DNA from: Halisarca cf. caerulea
Taxonomy: Eukaryota; Porifera; Demospongiae; Chondrillida; Halisarcidae
NCBI GenBank assembly: GCA_963170055.1
Contig: CAUJGJ010000371.1
Span: forward strand, 2,793,511-2,857,510
Length of the DNA stretch: 64,000 nucleotides
Reading direction: 5' to 3'
Under the pieces are notes generated by a model. The model was not told the origin of the DNA. It did not search any database and saw only the letters and a list, made by a program, of their open reading frames with translations. Positions 42,401 through 55,210 of the stretch are shown in pieces (position 1 is the first letter of the stretch; every line of letters starts with the position of its first letter). The translations under genes and the position numbers were made by a program.

Positions 42401-45400
42401 TTTGTTATACCATTGCACTTCCATGTTTTTTTGTATCTATACTATACATATGTATTATATGTACTTTCTCACCTTCTGTAGACCGAGATTTTTGTCATGT
42501 TCTTCCACTTGAACATGAAATGCTTTCTGAGCTTCGTACTCAAGTGGAAGTTATTAGATCTTGCTCTCAACAAAAGCCAACAGCTATGGACACAAGTGAT
42601 GACATGAGTAAGATAAGCTGTGTCAAATCAAGGTGCCATGGTGTGTGGAGTATTATCCAATGCTCAATGACAGATACATATACTTTTATTGATTCTTTTA
42701 CATTCAACATCATATTCAAGATGAACCTGACCATACCAAGAAGATTGATATGGAGGAGCATGATGAGGAATGTGAGGCAGGACAAGTAAATGAAAATTTA
42801 ATTCAGCACACAATGGAAATGAGTCAAAGATTGTCCAATGAAGCAATTTGTAAGTATATGGAAGTTATGTCTCGATATTTTCATTGCATGATTGTTAAAT
42901 TGTTATTAATTTTCTTCTTGAGTGTTGTGTTTTTTACAACTGTCTTGGTCTGCCATGTTTTACTAGTGGTCAATGACAATGGGCACTAGTGGACTTGTAG
43001 GGGTGCTTTTCCACTCCAAGTTAAACTTTCTCTGTTCAGCAGGTTGCATGTGTACGTACGTACATAGTTCTTTATAAGATGACATTTTGATATTCTTTGT
43101 TGTTCTGATCTCTCCTACTTTGACATGTTCTTGTCATGCATAAGAATTTTCCTGTATTTTGGTTATTTTCAGCTCAAGCCAGTGGTGAAGATTTATTAGG
43201 TCTTCTGTTACAGTTGGCTGCATCACAGACATCAGGTAGTGAAAAGCAGGAAGACTCTAGTGTCGCCCAAGTACCAGGCAACTCTGTTGTTGATTTTCTA
43301 TCTCAATCTTTGCATGACATTAGTAGTGCTTCATTACCAGCATCACACAACGTTAGCCTTTTTGATGACTCTCAGTTGATGCCGGAGCTTGCTAAATTGG
43401 CAGATGGCGTCTCCTTCAGTGAAATGGGAATGGGAGACCATCAGCAGATTGATCCTTCCATACAAGTGGACGGGAGCCTCAGCATTGGGGAAGATACAAA
43501 GCTGTTTCACACGCCAACTCCCCTTGAAGGCATTCCATCCCAAACACCACCTACTCCTGATAGTCCCAAGCACAAAAGCGATAAATCTTCTCTTGGTGAT
43601 CTCGGTGATCTCACTGTGTGGAAAGACTCCCAGTTAACATACTTTCTTGAAAGCAGTAATTTGTCTACTGATCAGCTCACTGAAATAAGTCCAGACCTTG
43701 CTGAAGAGGAGAGCATCTTGCAGCGCATTGTGCAAGGGCAAGAAGATAAAGTAGAAACTTTCTTAATGTCACAAACTGTTTGGGATGAGGAAGAAGATTG
43801 CTTGCCAGTGCCTCAAAAGTATGTTACTGTGTGTAGTGATGTCCATGCCACTGTAAAATCTTTTATGTAGAATGATTTATTTGTCATATGCTTAACATGC
43901 ACATGCATATGTATTTAATCACTATGTTATTAACTGATTTTTATTTGTTTGTCTTCTATGTGGTTTGTGTAGAGTTCAGTGGGTTTATAGTAATGATGAC
44001 ACACTCCTGATAGAATTTCTCAATGCTCACTTTTGGACGCTTTTTCTTTAGGCATTTGCTAAGCATACACAGTGTGCACATACATACATACATACCTTGC
44101 GGTAATGCATTGTGCATTTATGCTCTTGCTTGGATTTTTTTGCTGGTCTTGAGGTATGCTTGTGTAGTACCTGAAGTGGAAACATTCATACTGTACACAC
44201 GTATGTAGTAGTGTATCTATGTAGCATCCCTGTCCAACTACAGTATATTGTGGAACATAATTCTTTATGTACATACGTATGACCACAACTGCACAATATT
44301 TTGCTCTTACATTACATGCTCAGGTACATATGGTTGAATATTCAGTTATAGCATGTCTCCTTATCAGGTCGAGTGGTATTACACAACTAGGGCAGCTAAA
44401 CCTACATATGTGTGGTAGGTCTACACCTCCACAGTATGGTTGTGGAAAATATATCAATGCTGTATGGTGTACTAACATGAAAATGTATGACTAAAATCAT
44501 TAGTGCTTGATTTGATTAGAAGCTGTATCCTTTCTGTGCAGATTTACTGTTGTGTTTGATAAATGATGGGACATACGTACATGAAAAGTTACATACATTA
44601 ATGTATGTATCTTATATGCGCATTCTCACATGAAAAGTATACATATAGTAATGTGTATTTGGTATTGTTGTAGTCATGAAATGCCTACAAGATCCAGCTT
44701 ACCTCAATTGGATGGAAGCAACAGTGAGTCTAACAAAAAGCCTAAGCCTTCTTCATCTAAGAAAAGGATGAAGTTGGGTTCCACTCGTCGCTTTAAGCCC
44801 ATGAAATCAACCAGTGTTGCTGCATCCTTATTTCCGGATCCACATAGTGTTCCACTATGTGATAAGGAGCATTGTTTATTACAAAAGGAAGGTGGGCTAC
44901 TTTGACTTCCTTGTTTGTATGTATATAACAATTTCTATGAATGTGTCTTGGTACTTAGTCTTGCATCCCTCCCACCCAGAAGTTGGTGAGGAAGAGCATA
45001 CTGCACCATTGCTTACATCTCGAAAACGATTGCCATCAACTCAAGACCAGAAGGATCATGATTGTGAATTTGAACCAGTTACTGTAGACCAAGATAGGGT
45101 AAATCCCAGTGATGTACCTGGGCATGATTTGGAAGAAGAATTAGAAGTACCACACAGTAAGCTACTTTGGAATTTGTTAAATAGTACAGTAAAGGTTGCA
45201 AAAGAAAGGAAAGATGAAATCAAAAATGTACTTGATTGTATTGATAAGAGTTACCATGAAGAGGAACAAGAAGCAAGTGGATTTGAGTGCAGTCCAGTCA
45301 AAAGAAGTTCAGCTAACACAGAATGTGGGGAATCTAGCGTTAATGCTACTGACAGCTGGAAATCTTCATCACCCTTGTGTGAAGTTGTATGCATTGCGCC

Positions 45401-48400
45401 TGTTTTGTCTCCTCCTTCAATGAAAGAACTTTTAGCAGATGATGAAAGGATGCATGTTTGTCAACACCAAGAGGCATTTTATAGTAATCTGCAAGATCGT
45501 CAAGAGCCAATGTACGTATTTATGTACGTATGTATGTGAATTTTTTGTCTATGTACGTACGTATGTATGTATGTATGTATGATGCTATATGCCTGGCTGT
45601 CGTATTATTTGTGTATTTGTGCATCAGTGGAAAATGTAAAATATTCACCATGTGTCGACCATCACAATGCTGCACAAGCCTGCATGTATAAGGTAAGCAT
45701 TACCTTCAATCAGCCACATGCAAATTGTCTAGCAAAGTATCACAAATATCATGTCATGATCTGCTGTATGTATACAATTGTGCCATATCCGAATACTAAA
45801 ATGTGATTAGTACTACAAGTTCCCCTAGATTTTTTTATGTGCCGAACCTACCTAGAAGTGTGAGCTTTTTTAGTGAAAAGATAACTTTGATGCCATAATT
45901 ACCTTAGTTGTCATTATTACGAATATCACAATACCCAAATATGCAATGTTATTGTACGTAGTTAGAAGAAACATTGCATTTTATCTGCTCGCTACACATT
46001 TAATTTAATGAGATTCACAGATTTTCAACATATTCATCTACAGTAGAATGTGATTGTGTGCACGTACACGTACATGCTTAAGGTAGTAGGTTGGTGGTAG
46101 ATTGTATGTGTGTACAAGTAGTTTCCTATTGCCACATCTGTTCATTAATAATTATTGCTTCACTCATAATATAGGAGAGTTGGAAACCATATTTTGCAAA
46201 TTTCCCTGAATTTGGCATCGGAATATAAGGAATTCAAGCCCAATTGTTTGGACTATTCACCTTGCCTTAATTTAGCAGAATCTGGCATCAATCACTGGGA
46301 TGTTGTCTTTAATGCTGTCTTTCCGAGTGTGACAGATCGTCCGGAAGTGCTAGCAGGTGTGAGTGTACTGACACCTGTTTGCCCTCCTCCTTCATACAAG
46401 TGCTTGAAGGCAAGTATGTATAAATAAGCCTACCATTGATGCTGCAGGGTAATAATTTGTTGTATACTTTATGTATATATACATATTCCATATGTATATG
46501 TGTATACATTCACTCCATGACCTTGTGTCTCATGGTTTGTTAAGTCTAATTAATGTCTGTCATTACAATATTTGCATATGCGTGTGTACTGGATGTATAA
46601 ATATGATGTAGTCTAACAATATTTTGTGTAGTTGACGCACTTCACTAGCCATACATAGTGTAGAATAGGATATACGAAAGTGTGATTATATGGAGAATCT
46701 CAGGTGTATTGTGTGCAGAAATGTAGTGTGGTCTAGTCTCGTGAAGCAGACCCAGTCATCTCAATGATTTATACCTGCCATTTTTTGTTTGCTTAAATAA
46801 AATGACCAGTCAAAGATCAGTAGGTGAACTAGAGTCTAATTGAAAAGACTATTGTGGCTCAGTATGATCATTTTTTGCATCTCATCTAACAGGCGTGTTT
46901 ATTTACCTGCTACTGCAGCTGCTCATACATTAGACAACAGTCATTTATCTACATAGCTACATTATAATAAATTATAGTACCTATGTCTGAGTACACTTGT
47001 GTTGGAGAAATGCACAGTTGTATATTGTATGTTTAAGTAGAGGTTCCTCTTGTCACTTAGACCATAAGTACAAGTAATACCAAATCTTTCCTGAAGAAGA
47101 AGGTAAGGAGCATACATCACTGGAAATGTGCAGCCGTATGACAGACAAAAGGTATATGATTTTCTTCACTGTCTCTGTAGAACTCGTCTCCCTCAACGCC
47201 GCCTTCTAATGACACAGTAGTGATTGATGGGCCAACTCCTGCCAATAGTTTTGGATTTAAACTAACACCTTATTGCAGTGAGGACAGTCAGATTTATGGG
47301 GAAGAGGTGTGTGATAAAGCTATTTTAATAATTCCATGTAGACTGTTCCTGTTGTATGTGTTTGCTGTTAGTGAAGAAAGAGATGATATCGTGTAAGAAT
47401 TATGAAATATTCCTTTTTTTCCCAGAATCTGAATCTATTAGCAATGAGTGTTGAACTGCATGTTCGTACATGTAAAGGAAAGAGACCGAATCCTGAGACA
47501 GACCCCATTTTGTGTATCTTCTACTACATCCATGGTACAAGTGGCAGCACATCAGGTCCTGCTTTGCCAAGGCTTGGAATTATTACTGCTGAAGACCTTA
47601 CTAGATGTTCCACGGAAGACATAAATGTTGTGCATGTATCTTCTGAGAAGGACTTAGTTGTCTCTATTTGCCAGTTAGTGTGCACCTACAATCCTGATAT
47701 TCTGGTGGGATTCGAGGTGCAGCAGTTGTCATGGGGATATTTGAATGAGAGAGCTGCTTTTCTTAATATTAATTTGTGCCAGCAACTATCAAGGACTCCA
47801 GGTGTGTACGTATGTGTGTACTGTAAGTACATTTTACAATTTTACTTTTGTGATTGGTTTATCTATGAATGTCTGCTAAGTTAGTGCATACGTATGCACA
47901 TACTATTGAGTATATTCAGGCTAATGTTTGTATTGAGGCTTTCAAGTGATTGAAGTTTAGTTCTTAAGTTTTATGGATGATCAGGCTTTAGCCATTTCTG
48001 GGATGTTCAACTAGTCTTCGTTGGTTTAACATAATCCTCACAATTTCATTTAAGTACATATGCTACCCTATTTGCTATGAAGTACAAAAATGTTCAAAAA
48101 GAAAAAAAAAGAAAATTAAATTGTCCCTTTACAGAATGGATATATGCTGATTTTATTTTTATAGGTCTACTGCATTTCAAACCTTTCAGATTATCATACA
48201 AGTTGAAATGTGTATCATCTTCCTAATGAAGTCTTATTTTCCTTTATATTTTGTTGTAGATTTAGAGAGCAAGATGGATGACAGCAACAAACAGGCCAGT
48301 GTTGCCAAGCAGCCCACTGATATGTATGTAGTTGGACGTTGCATTATTAACCTTTGGAAATTGGTGCGGCATGAAGTGAGTTTCATCACCTCTATCATGT

Positions 48401-51400
48401 GCTGTGACACACCGCTACTGTGTTACTAATGGATATTCCCATGTTTGCATTTCCATGTGTACGTGGAATAGATTGCTCTGAATATCTATACATTTGAGAA
48501 TGTTGCCTATCATGTGCTACATCAGCGACTGCCTCATTTCTCCTTTGAGACTTTAACAAAGTGGTTTGACAGTACCCACCCCCATTTGAAGTGAGTCCAT
48601 CGCATGCACACAGAATGTGCACCCAATGTTTAATTCAGCAAAAGTAGGCAATGTATACTGTAGTTATAAGAAGTAAGAGGGATATCAGAGAGCAATATGG
48701 TAAATGAAATATTACCTTCTCTGATTTGAAGCCCCCACTGTTTGGAACACCTCTACCTATCTATTTACATACGTATGTATGTACGTGCGTTCACTTGCAG
48801 CACATATAATTATATTTCTTACCAATACTTCATCAATTGCCATCTTATTGAATTCATATTTTTGCTAGATGGCAAGTTGTGGATTATTACCTCCGAAGAT
48901 GTACTGCTAATATTGAAATTATAGAAAAATTCTATTTGATTGGCAGAACTAGTGAATTTGCAAAGTTGTATGGTATTTTATTCAGTGAAGTGTTGTCACG
49001 CGGGTCCCAGGTTAGTTGGTCTGATCTGTTGTATCCAGGAGCTGTCTCTGTGATTACAATGTTTGAATGTACAGTTTCGTGTAGAGTCAATCTTGCTAAG
49101 GCTTGCACATGCTAAAGGTTTTGTGGGTGTCTCCCCAGGAATTCAGCAGAGAGCCAGGTGAGATTAAATTCTGTCTTGTACTCGGCTTTACACAACTCAT
49201 ATACACCTGAATCTATACAATAGTTAAGTTTTTATCTTTCTGAATTGATCATGTGTGATTATGTAACCCAATAGAATGGCTGCTCCAGAGTGCTTGCCGT
49301 TAATTTTGGAACCAGAATCCCGTTTCTATACTGATCCAGTCGTAGTTCTGGACTTTCAATCCTTGTATCCATCCATTATCATTGGTCATAACTACTGTTT
49401 CTCCACATGCTTGGGCAGAGTGCAACATGTAAGAAGGTATGAAGAGATGCTAAAAATGAGTTCTTTTGTACGTACGTATGGTACAGTATATTGCAGTACT
49501 GCCTAATTGTTGCTACTGTACATTATGTGCTTTATTTATAGGACAGTAATTGATGCTGTGCTCATGTTCACTCAAACTAGCTTTAATGCATGTTGAGTAA
49601 ACATTACTTTGTGTGATGTCTATTCTTTGTTTACAGCATGTCTGAAGAATACAAATTTGGCGCTACATCTATGTTTCTACCATCAAATGTGCTGAAGGTA
49701 AACTTCGTAGTGATATGGTTTGATGTACTACGTATGTGTATTTTGCAGTCTGATGCATGCATGTGAATACTTAAATGGTCATACAATGTTATCCATTGTA
49801 TCGATATTTTCAACTTCTGTAGTTGATTAATGATGATCAGGTGACTATCTCCCCAAATGGAGTTGTATTTGTGAAATCAGCTACAAGAAAAGGACTTATA
49901 CCTGAGTAAGCTACACACATATGTAAGTCTCATCTTTGCAGACACTTTGATTGTATAATATTGTATGTACGTACAGCACAAGTGAAGGGTGAATGCCCTA
50001 TATGTGTCCGATTTTTTGATAGAATGCTCCAAGAAATACTAGATACTCGTGTTATGGTGAAGAAGTCCATGAAGATGTATAAAGACAACAAAAAATTAGA
50101 GAAAATTCTGGATGCTCGGCAGATGGGATTAAAGCTTATTGCTAATGTCACATATGGCTATACTGGAGCACATTTCTCTGGCAGAATGCCTTGTGTTGAG
50201 GTACTGAGTGAACTTAATTACCGAACTGTCATAATTGTACATGCATACATGTAGGTAGTTACCAGTAAGTATAGTACATTGTTTATGGCCTTATTTTGTA
50301 TAATGTGTATATGGGTCCTATGTAGGTAGCTGACAGTATTGTGGCCAAAGCCCGAGAAACTGTTGATCGGGCTATTCGATTGGTCAATTCCACTAAGAAA
50401 TGGAATGCAAAAGTTGTGTATGGAGACACTGATAGCATGTTTGTACTACTAAAAGGAGCATCCAAAGATCAAGCATTCAAGATTGGCCAGGAGATTGTCA
50501 GTGAGGTGACTGCAATGAACCCTAAGCCTGTCAAATTGAAGTTTGAAAAGGTACTGATTGTACACATGTACTGCATTATAGTTTTTATCACAATTTATAG
50601 CTTCATGTGCATATGTGTGTATGCATGTACATGTACGTAGTTTATTCATGAAATTGTTCTTGTTTTGTGTATCCTTCGTAATATTATAATTATGCTATTG
50701 CATCTGTGTAGGTCTACCTCCCATGTGTGCTTCAAACAAAGAAACGTTATGTGGGCTTTATGTATGAATCTGAAGATCAAAGTGAACCAGTCTTTGATGC
50801 CAAAGGAATAGAAACTGTGAGAAGGGATAACTGTCCCGCTGTTTCAAAGGTACGTTTATGTGCTCTTTGTGTATCAGTATTTGATGTAGAAACTATGTGA
50901 ATATATAGAAATTATTTTAGGTATTTCTGCAATACATTTGTTAGCCAGTTGTATGCATCCTTCTATATTGTATGTGTATACTACCTGGTAGTTATTGTAT
51001 GCTTTTGTCTTTGTAGATTTTGGAGAAATCCATCAAGTTGCTCTTTTCTACTAAGGATGTTTCAAATTGTAAGATATACATTCAAAGTCAACTCAGGAAA
51101 CTACTTGAAGGAAGAGTAGCTCTGTCTGACTATACATTTGCCAAAGAGTATAGGGGGGAAAGTAGTTACCGCCCTGGGGCCTGTGTTCCAGCATTGTCTC
51201 TTGCAAGGTTAGAGTTATAATATACGTACGTAGCTCTGAAAGATGATTACTTATACATTGTTATTGTTTACTGACTGCATACCACTACCTCTACTCTCTT
51301 TTTGTCACCATTATTATTAAAAACTGCAGGTAAGTACATATACATGTATGTAAATAGATACACTAAAAGGTGACAGGTGGGTAGAGGTGGTCCCAACACT

Positions 51401-54400
51401 GCCAGTTAAAGTTTGGCCTCAAAAAAATGAAGATTAAAAAAATCTAATCATGAATATTAAATAGATGAGACATGTAAACACAGAAAGCAAAGTAAACTAG
51501 GTAAAGCTGTTATTTGTCTACAGTCCAGTTCCGCTTCCACCAAATGTGAAATGATCCCTCAATGACTTGGCAGATGACCTCTTGCTCCAGTTCACTCCTT
51601 GCCTTTGAGCTGGCATCCACAATCTTGTACAGTTGGTTGAAACTGGGAGCATGGATAAACCCCCTTGAACCAACTTCAACTGTGGTAAGAGTTGCAGCAA
51701 AACCATTCCTTGTGCATCTCCCCATGAGCTCTGTGTGCTTGGAACGTTTACGTGATGCTGCATCCTCAATGCCAGTCTCAAAGGGGATGGTCAACTCCAC
51801 CATGTGGATTGATGAGTTGCTCCAAATACGTAACAATATCTGGACGGTCATCAGTCACAGCAATGTTCTGGGGGAAGGTGTTAGGGCTGTTGGGGAGATC
51901 CACTGTGATCCTGCTGTCCTTGGGTAAATGTGAGGAGAGGAAGGAGTGGATGGATCCCAAAACACTGTCGTGCCTGTCATTGTACCGTCTCTTATCTAGG
52001 GGTACTGTGCAGTGGTTGAGCACTTGGTGTAAAGTTTGCTCCTTGTTGCAGAGTTGGCACTGTGGGGACGACAACTTCTTCCACAGGAACAGGTTCCTGT
52101 TATGTGGCAATGTGTCTGTGACAGCGTTGAGTGTAAACTTGAAAGCACTCTCTGCAGGGGGGGGGGGGGGGACAGCCCTCAGCTGCCCTTCCTTGGAAGT
52201 CCTGCACAGTCTGGCCTTGAACAGTCAAACTTGCACTGTGGATGAGCCGGGCTGCATTGTCTGCTGTCTGCACTTTGTCCTTGACTTGGGTGGTGAGCTT
52301 CTTCTTGGTAACACCCGAGTCATCTCTCATCACATCAGCCACCTCTTGAAATGGGTAAAAGGCAAGTCGTCTCATCGTGGCCTCCCTCAGTGTCTCCTGG
52401 GTGCATGGCAATAGATCTCAGTTTCAGCAGCAAACACTCTCTGGACTGTGCACTGGTTGAATGAACGGAGACTGGTGCACCAAGGAAGCGGACAGTGGAG
52501 TTGCCGATGTAGGGGATGCATGGTTTCCTCATTAAGTGTCAGCTGTGGGTTGTATGGCTTACCACTGGAGGAGTGGATGGCCAGGGTCGCACACTTCAGT
52601 ACATGCTTCAGTTCAGTTCATGCCTGACCAGGTCAGCCAAGACTCAGTGGCAGAGAGGAGTGTCCTGCAGGAGGATGGGCCGTCAGCGATGAGAGAGGTA
52701 TCATTGACATACTGGAGTAGGTTTGTATTGCTGGGGGGTGAACTATGGGAATAACCCAGGTCTGGGTACCTCTTTGTGATGGTGTCTGCCAGGGTGTTCA
52801 TCACTGTGTTGAAAACAAGCACTGAGAGGGGATCACCCTGGTACACCCCAGTCTGGAGTTGAATGGGGTTGGTTGTCCATGAGTTGGTGTATACGACACA
52901 TATGAGGTCTTTGTACGGGTTGGAGATAGTGCTGACCATTATCTGTGGGGAATGATAGTGTGACAAGGAGAAGCGGATTAAGTCATGGTGAACACTGCCA
53001 AAGGCATTGGCAAGGCCAAGCCAACAGACAAACAGGGACTTGTGCTTTCTTTGGACTTCACGAATGATGGACAAGAGCTTCAAGTGATGTTCTGTGCATC
53101 CAGGCACTCCGTCAATAAAGGCCTTCTGGACAGATGTGTTCAGGTACTTGTTCTCAAGCAGGTAGGACAGCCACCTCTGCTTCAGCAGGCCAGTGAACAT
53201 CTTGCCCACGCAGGATGTAAGGGCAATGGGGCGGAAGTGTGATGGCTGACTGGGATCCTTCTCAGCTTTCTTATTCCCAAGCAGGTGGATAATGCCAACC
53301 TTCCATGCTTGTTGTACCATCTGAGCGGCCCAGCAGTGGTTGAACAAATGCAGCAGTGTAGGCAGTCGGGATGGACACTTCTTCAACCCTGTGTATGGAA
53401 TCTGGTCTACTGGACTAGGACTGGACGCTGACCTTAACTTGCTGATAACACTCTTAAACTCCTCTGCAGTGAACACGCAGGTCACCATGGGCACTGTTGG
53501 GGGAGGAGGCTGTGGCATCCACGAAGGGCGTGTGAATGATCTTGGTGAAGCCAAATAGGTGCTTGTGAAAGGAGGTTCAGCTTCTTCTTTATCAAAGGTT
53601 GGCTGAATGGATGCACAATCATCATCTTCGATCAAGGATCTTCCGGGTGAACTTATAAAGGTCTCTATGACACTCTTTTCTCTGCCACTTTGCACACAGC
53701 CTCAGCCTTCCTGACTTTTCTAGCAAGATTCGTGTGCTTCAGAACAAGCTGATGGAACTCTTGTGTAAGAAGTCTGACTTCTTCAGGGCTGGTTCCACTT
53801 TGTCTTGACTGTTTCAACCTTTTCTTCACAGCATTTTTCTCTATATTCACTTCCTTCACTTTGTGCTTATACTGTGCCGTGGGCGGATGATGGCGGTATT
53901 GATGTGAAGGTATGGTATCATGACGTGATGTGAAGAATGAGTAGATACCACAGCAGAGAACATCATTCATGGCATCCACATTCACTTCCCTGAGAACTGC
54001 TGGTACAATGCTGGTTTGAAAGTATTGGTCGGCCTCTACCCATTTGTCTGGCGTCCGAGTAAGCTTCATTGCTGGCAGGTTTGAGATTGGTGAAGAAAAT
54101 TGATTGATGGGGGATGTGGAAGCATGGGGTGGGAGTGTACCACATGTATGATGATTGTTGTGCTGTACAAAACTCACTTGGGGAGGCTCGTGGGGGGGGG
54201 GGTTACAGAACTCAGTGATAAATGACGTATAAAAGGTGGGGGAACAGAATTGGTTGGCATATTAGAAGGATGAGGCACGAAACAAGATGATAAATTAGGA
54301 TGGTGCACATGGGGTACCGGTACATCAGAGTGGTGGGGTACCGGTACATCAGAGTGGTTGGGTACAGGTACATCAGAGTGGTGGGGTAAAGGTGCATCAG

Positions 54401-54998
54401 AGTGGGGGGGACCGGTACATCAGAGTGGTTGGGTACAGGTACATCAGAGTGGTTGGGTACAGGTGCATCAGAGTGGTGGGGTAAAGGTGCATCAGAGTGG
54501 GGGGTACCGGTACATCAGAGTGGTTGGGTACAGGTACATCAGAGTGGTTGGGTACAGGTGTATCAGAGTGGTGGGGTAAAGGTGCATCAGAGTGGGGGGT
54601 ACAGGTACATCAGAGTGGGGGGTACAGGTACATCGAAGTGGTCGGGTACAGGTACATCAGAGTGGGGGTACAGGTACATCGGAGTGGTGGGGTGAAGATA
54701 CATCAGAGTGGTGGGGTACAGGTACATCAGAGTGGGGGGTAAAGGTACATCGAAGTGGTCGGGTACAGGTACATCAGAGTGGGGGTACAGGTACATCGGA
54801 GTGGTGGGGTGAAGATACATCAGAGTGGTGGGGTACAGGTACATCAGAGTGGGGGTACAGGTGCATCACAGTGGTGGGTTAAAGATACATCAGAGTGGTG
54901 GGTACAAAATTAGACGATGGAGGGATAACTCAAACAAGATTGGATTGTAATGAAAGAGAGGATGGTACAAAACTATCAGATAACCACGCAGTGTATGA

Positions 54999-55083
<85 letters not shown>

Positions 55084-55093
55084 CGTGTGTGCA

Positions 55094-55140
<47 letters not shown>

Positions 55141-55157
55141 ATATGTGTGTGTGTGTA

Positions 55158-55210
<53 letters not shown>

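Larger units (their letters stand above)
51400..54200 (-). mobile_element. Decayed non-LTR retrotransposon with RLE, in REV3 intron 24
   Basis: Minus-strand frames encode, in order, an N-terminal basic coiled-coil-like part (54177-53665), a reverse transcriptase (53695-52613), a linker (52411-52100), a CCHC knuckle [17 protein letters not shown] with RPDIV (52110-51778), and an endonuclease end with ELTIPFETG (51851-51510). CCHC plus RPD...E downstream of RT is the mark of restriction-like-endonuclease elements such as R2, NeSL and HERO. The frames are offset from each other, so several frameshifts break the coding region. RT motif A reads LGLANAFG where LDLANAFG is usual, and motif C reads YVND where YADD is usual, so the enzyme is inactive. 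Element ends are approximate. It lies antisense to the host gene. Confidence 0.85.

Noticed and set aside
43974..44051. Possible extra REV3 exon (open frame beginning VQWVYSNDD)
   Set aside because: It would need a donor in phase 2 that is not present; joining 43818 directly to 44674 keeps the frame.
51562..52414. Plus-strand frames of up to 220 codons
   Set aside because: Antisense shadows of the retrotransposon endonuclease and linker.
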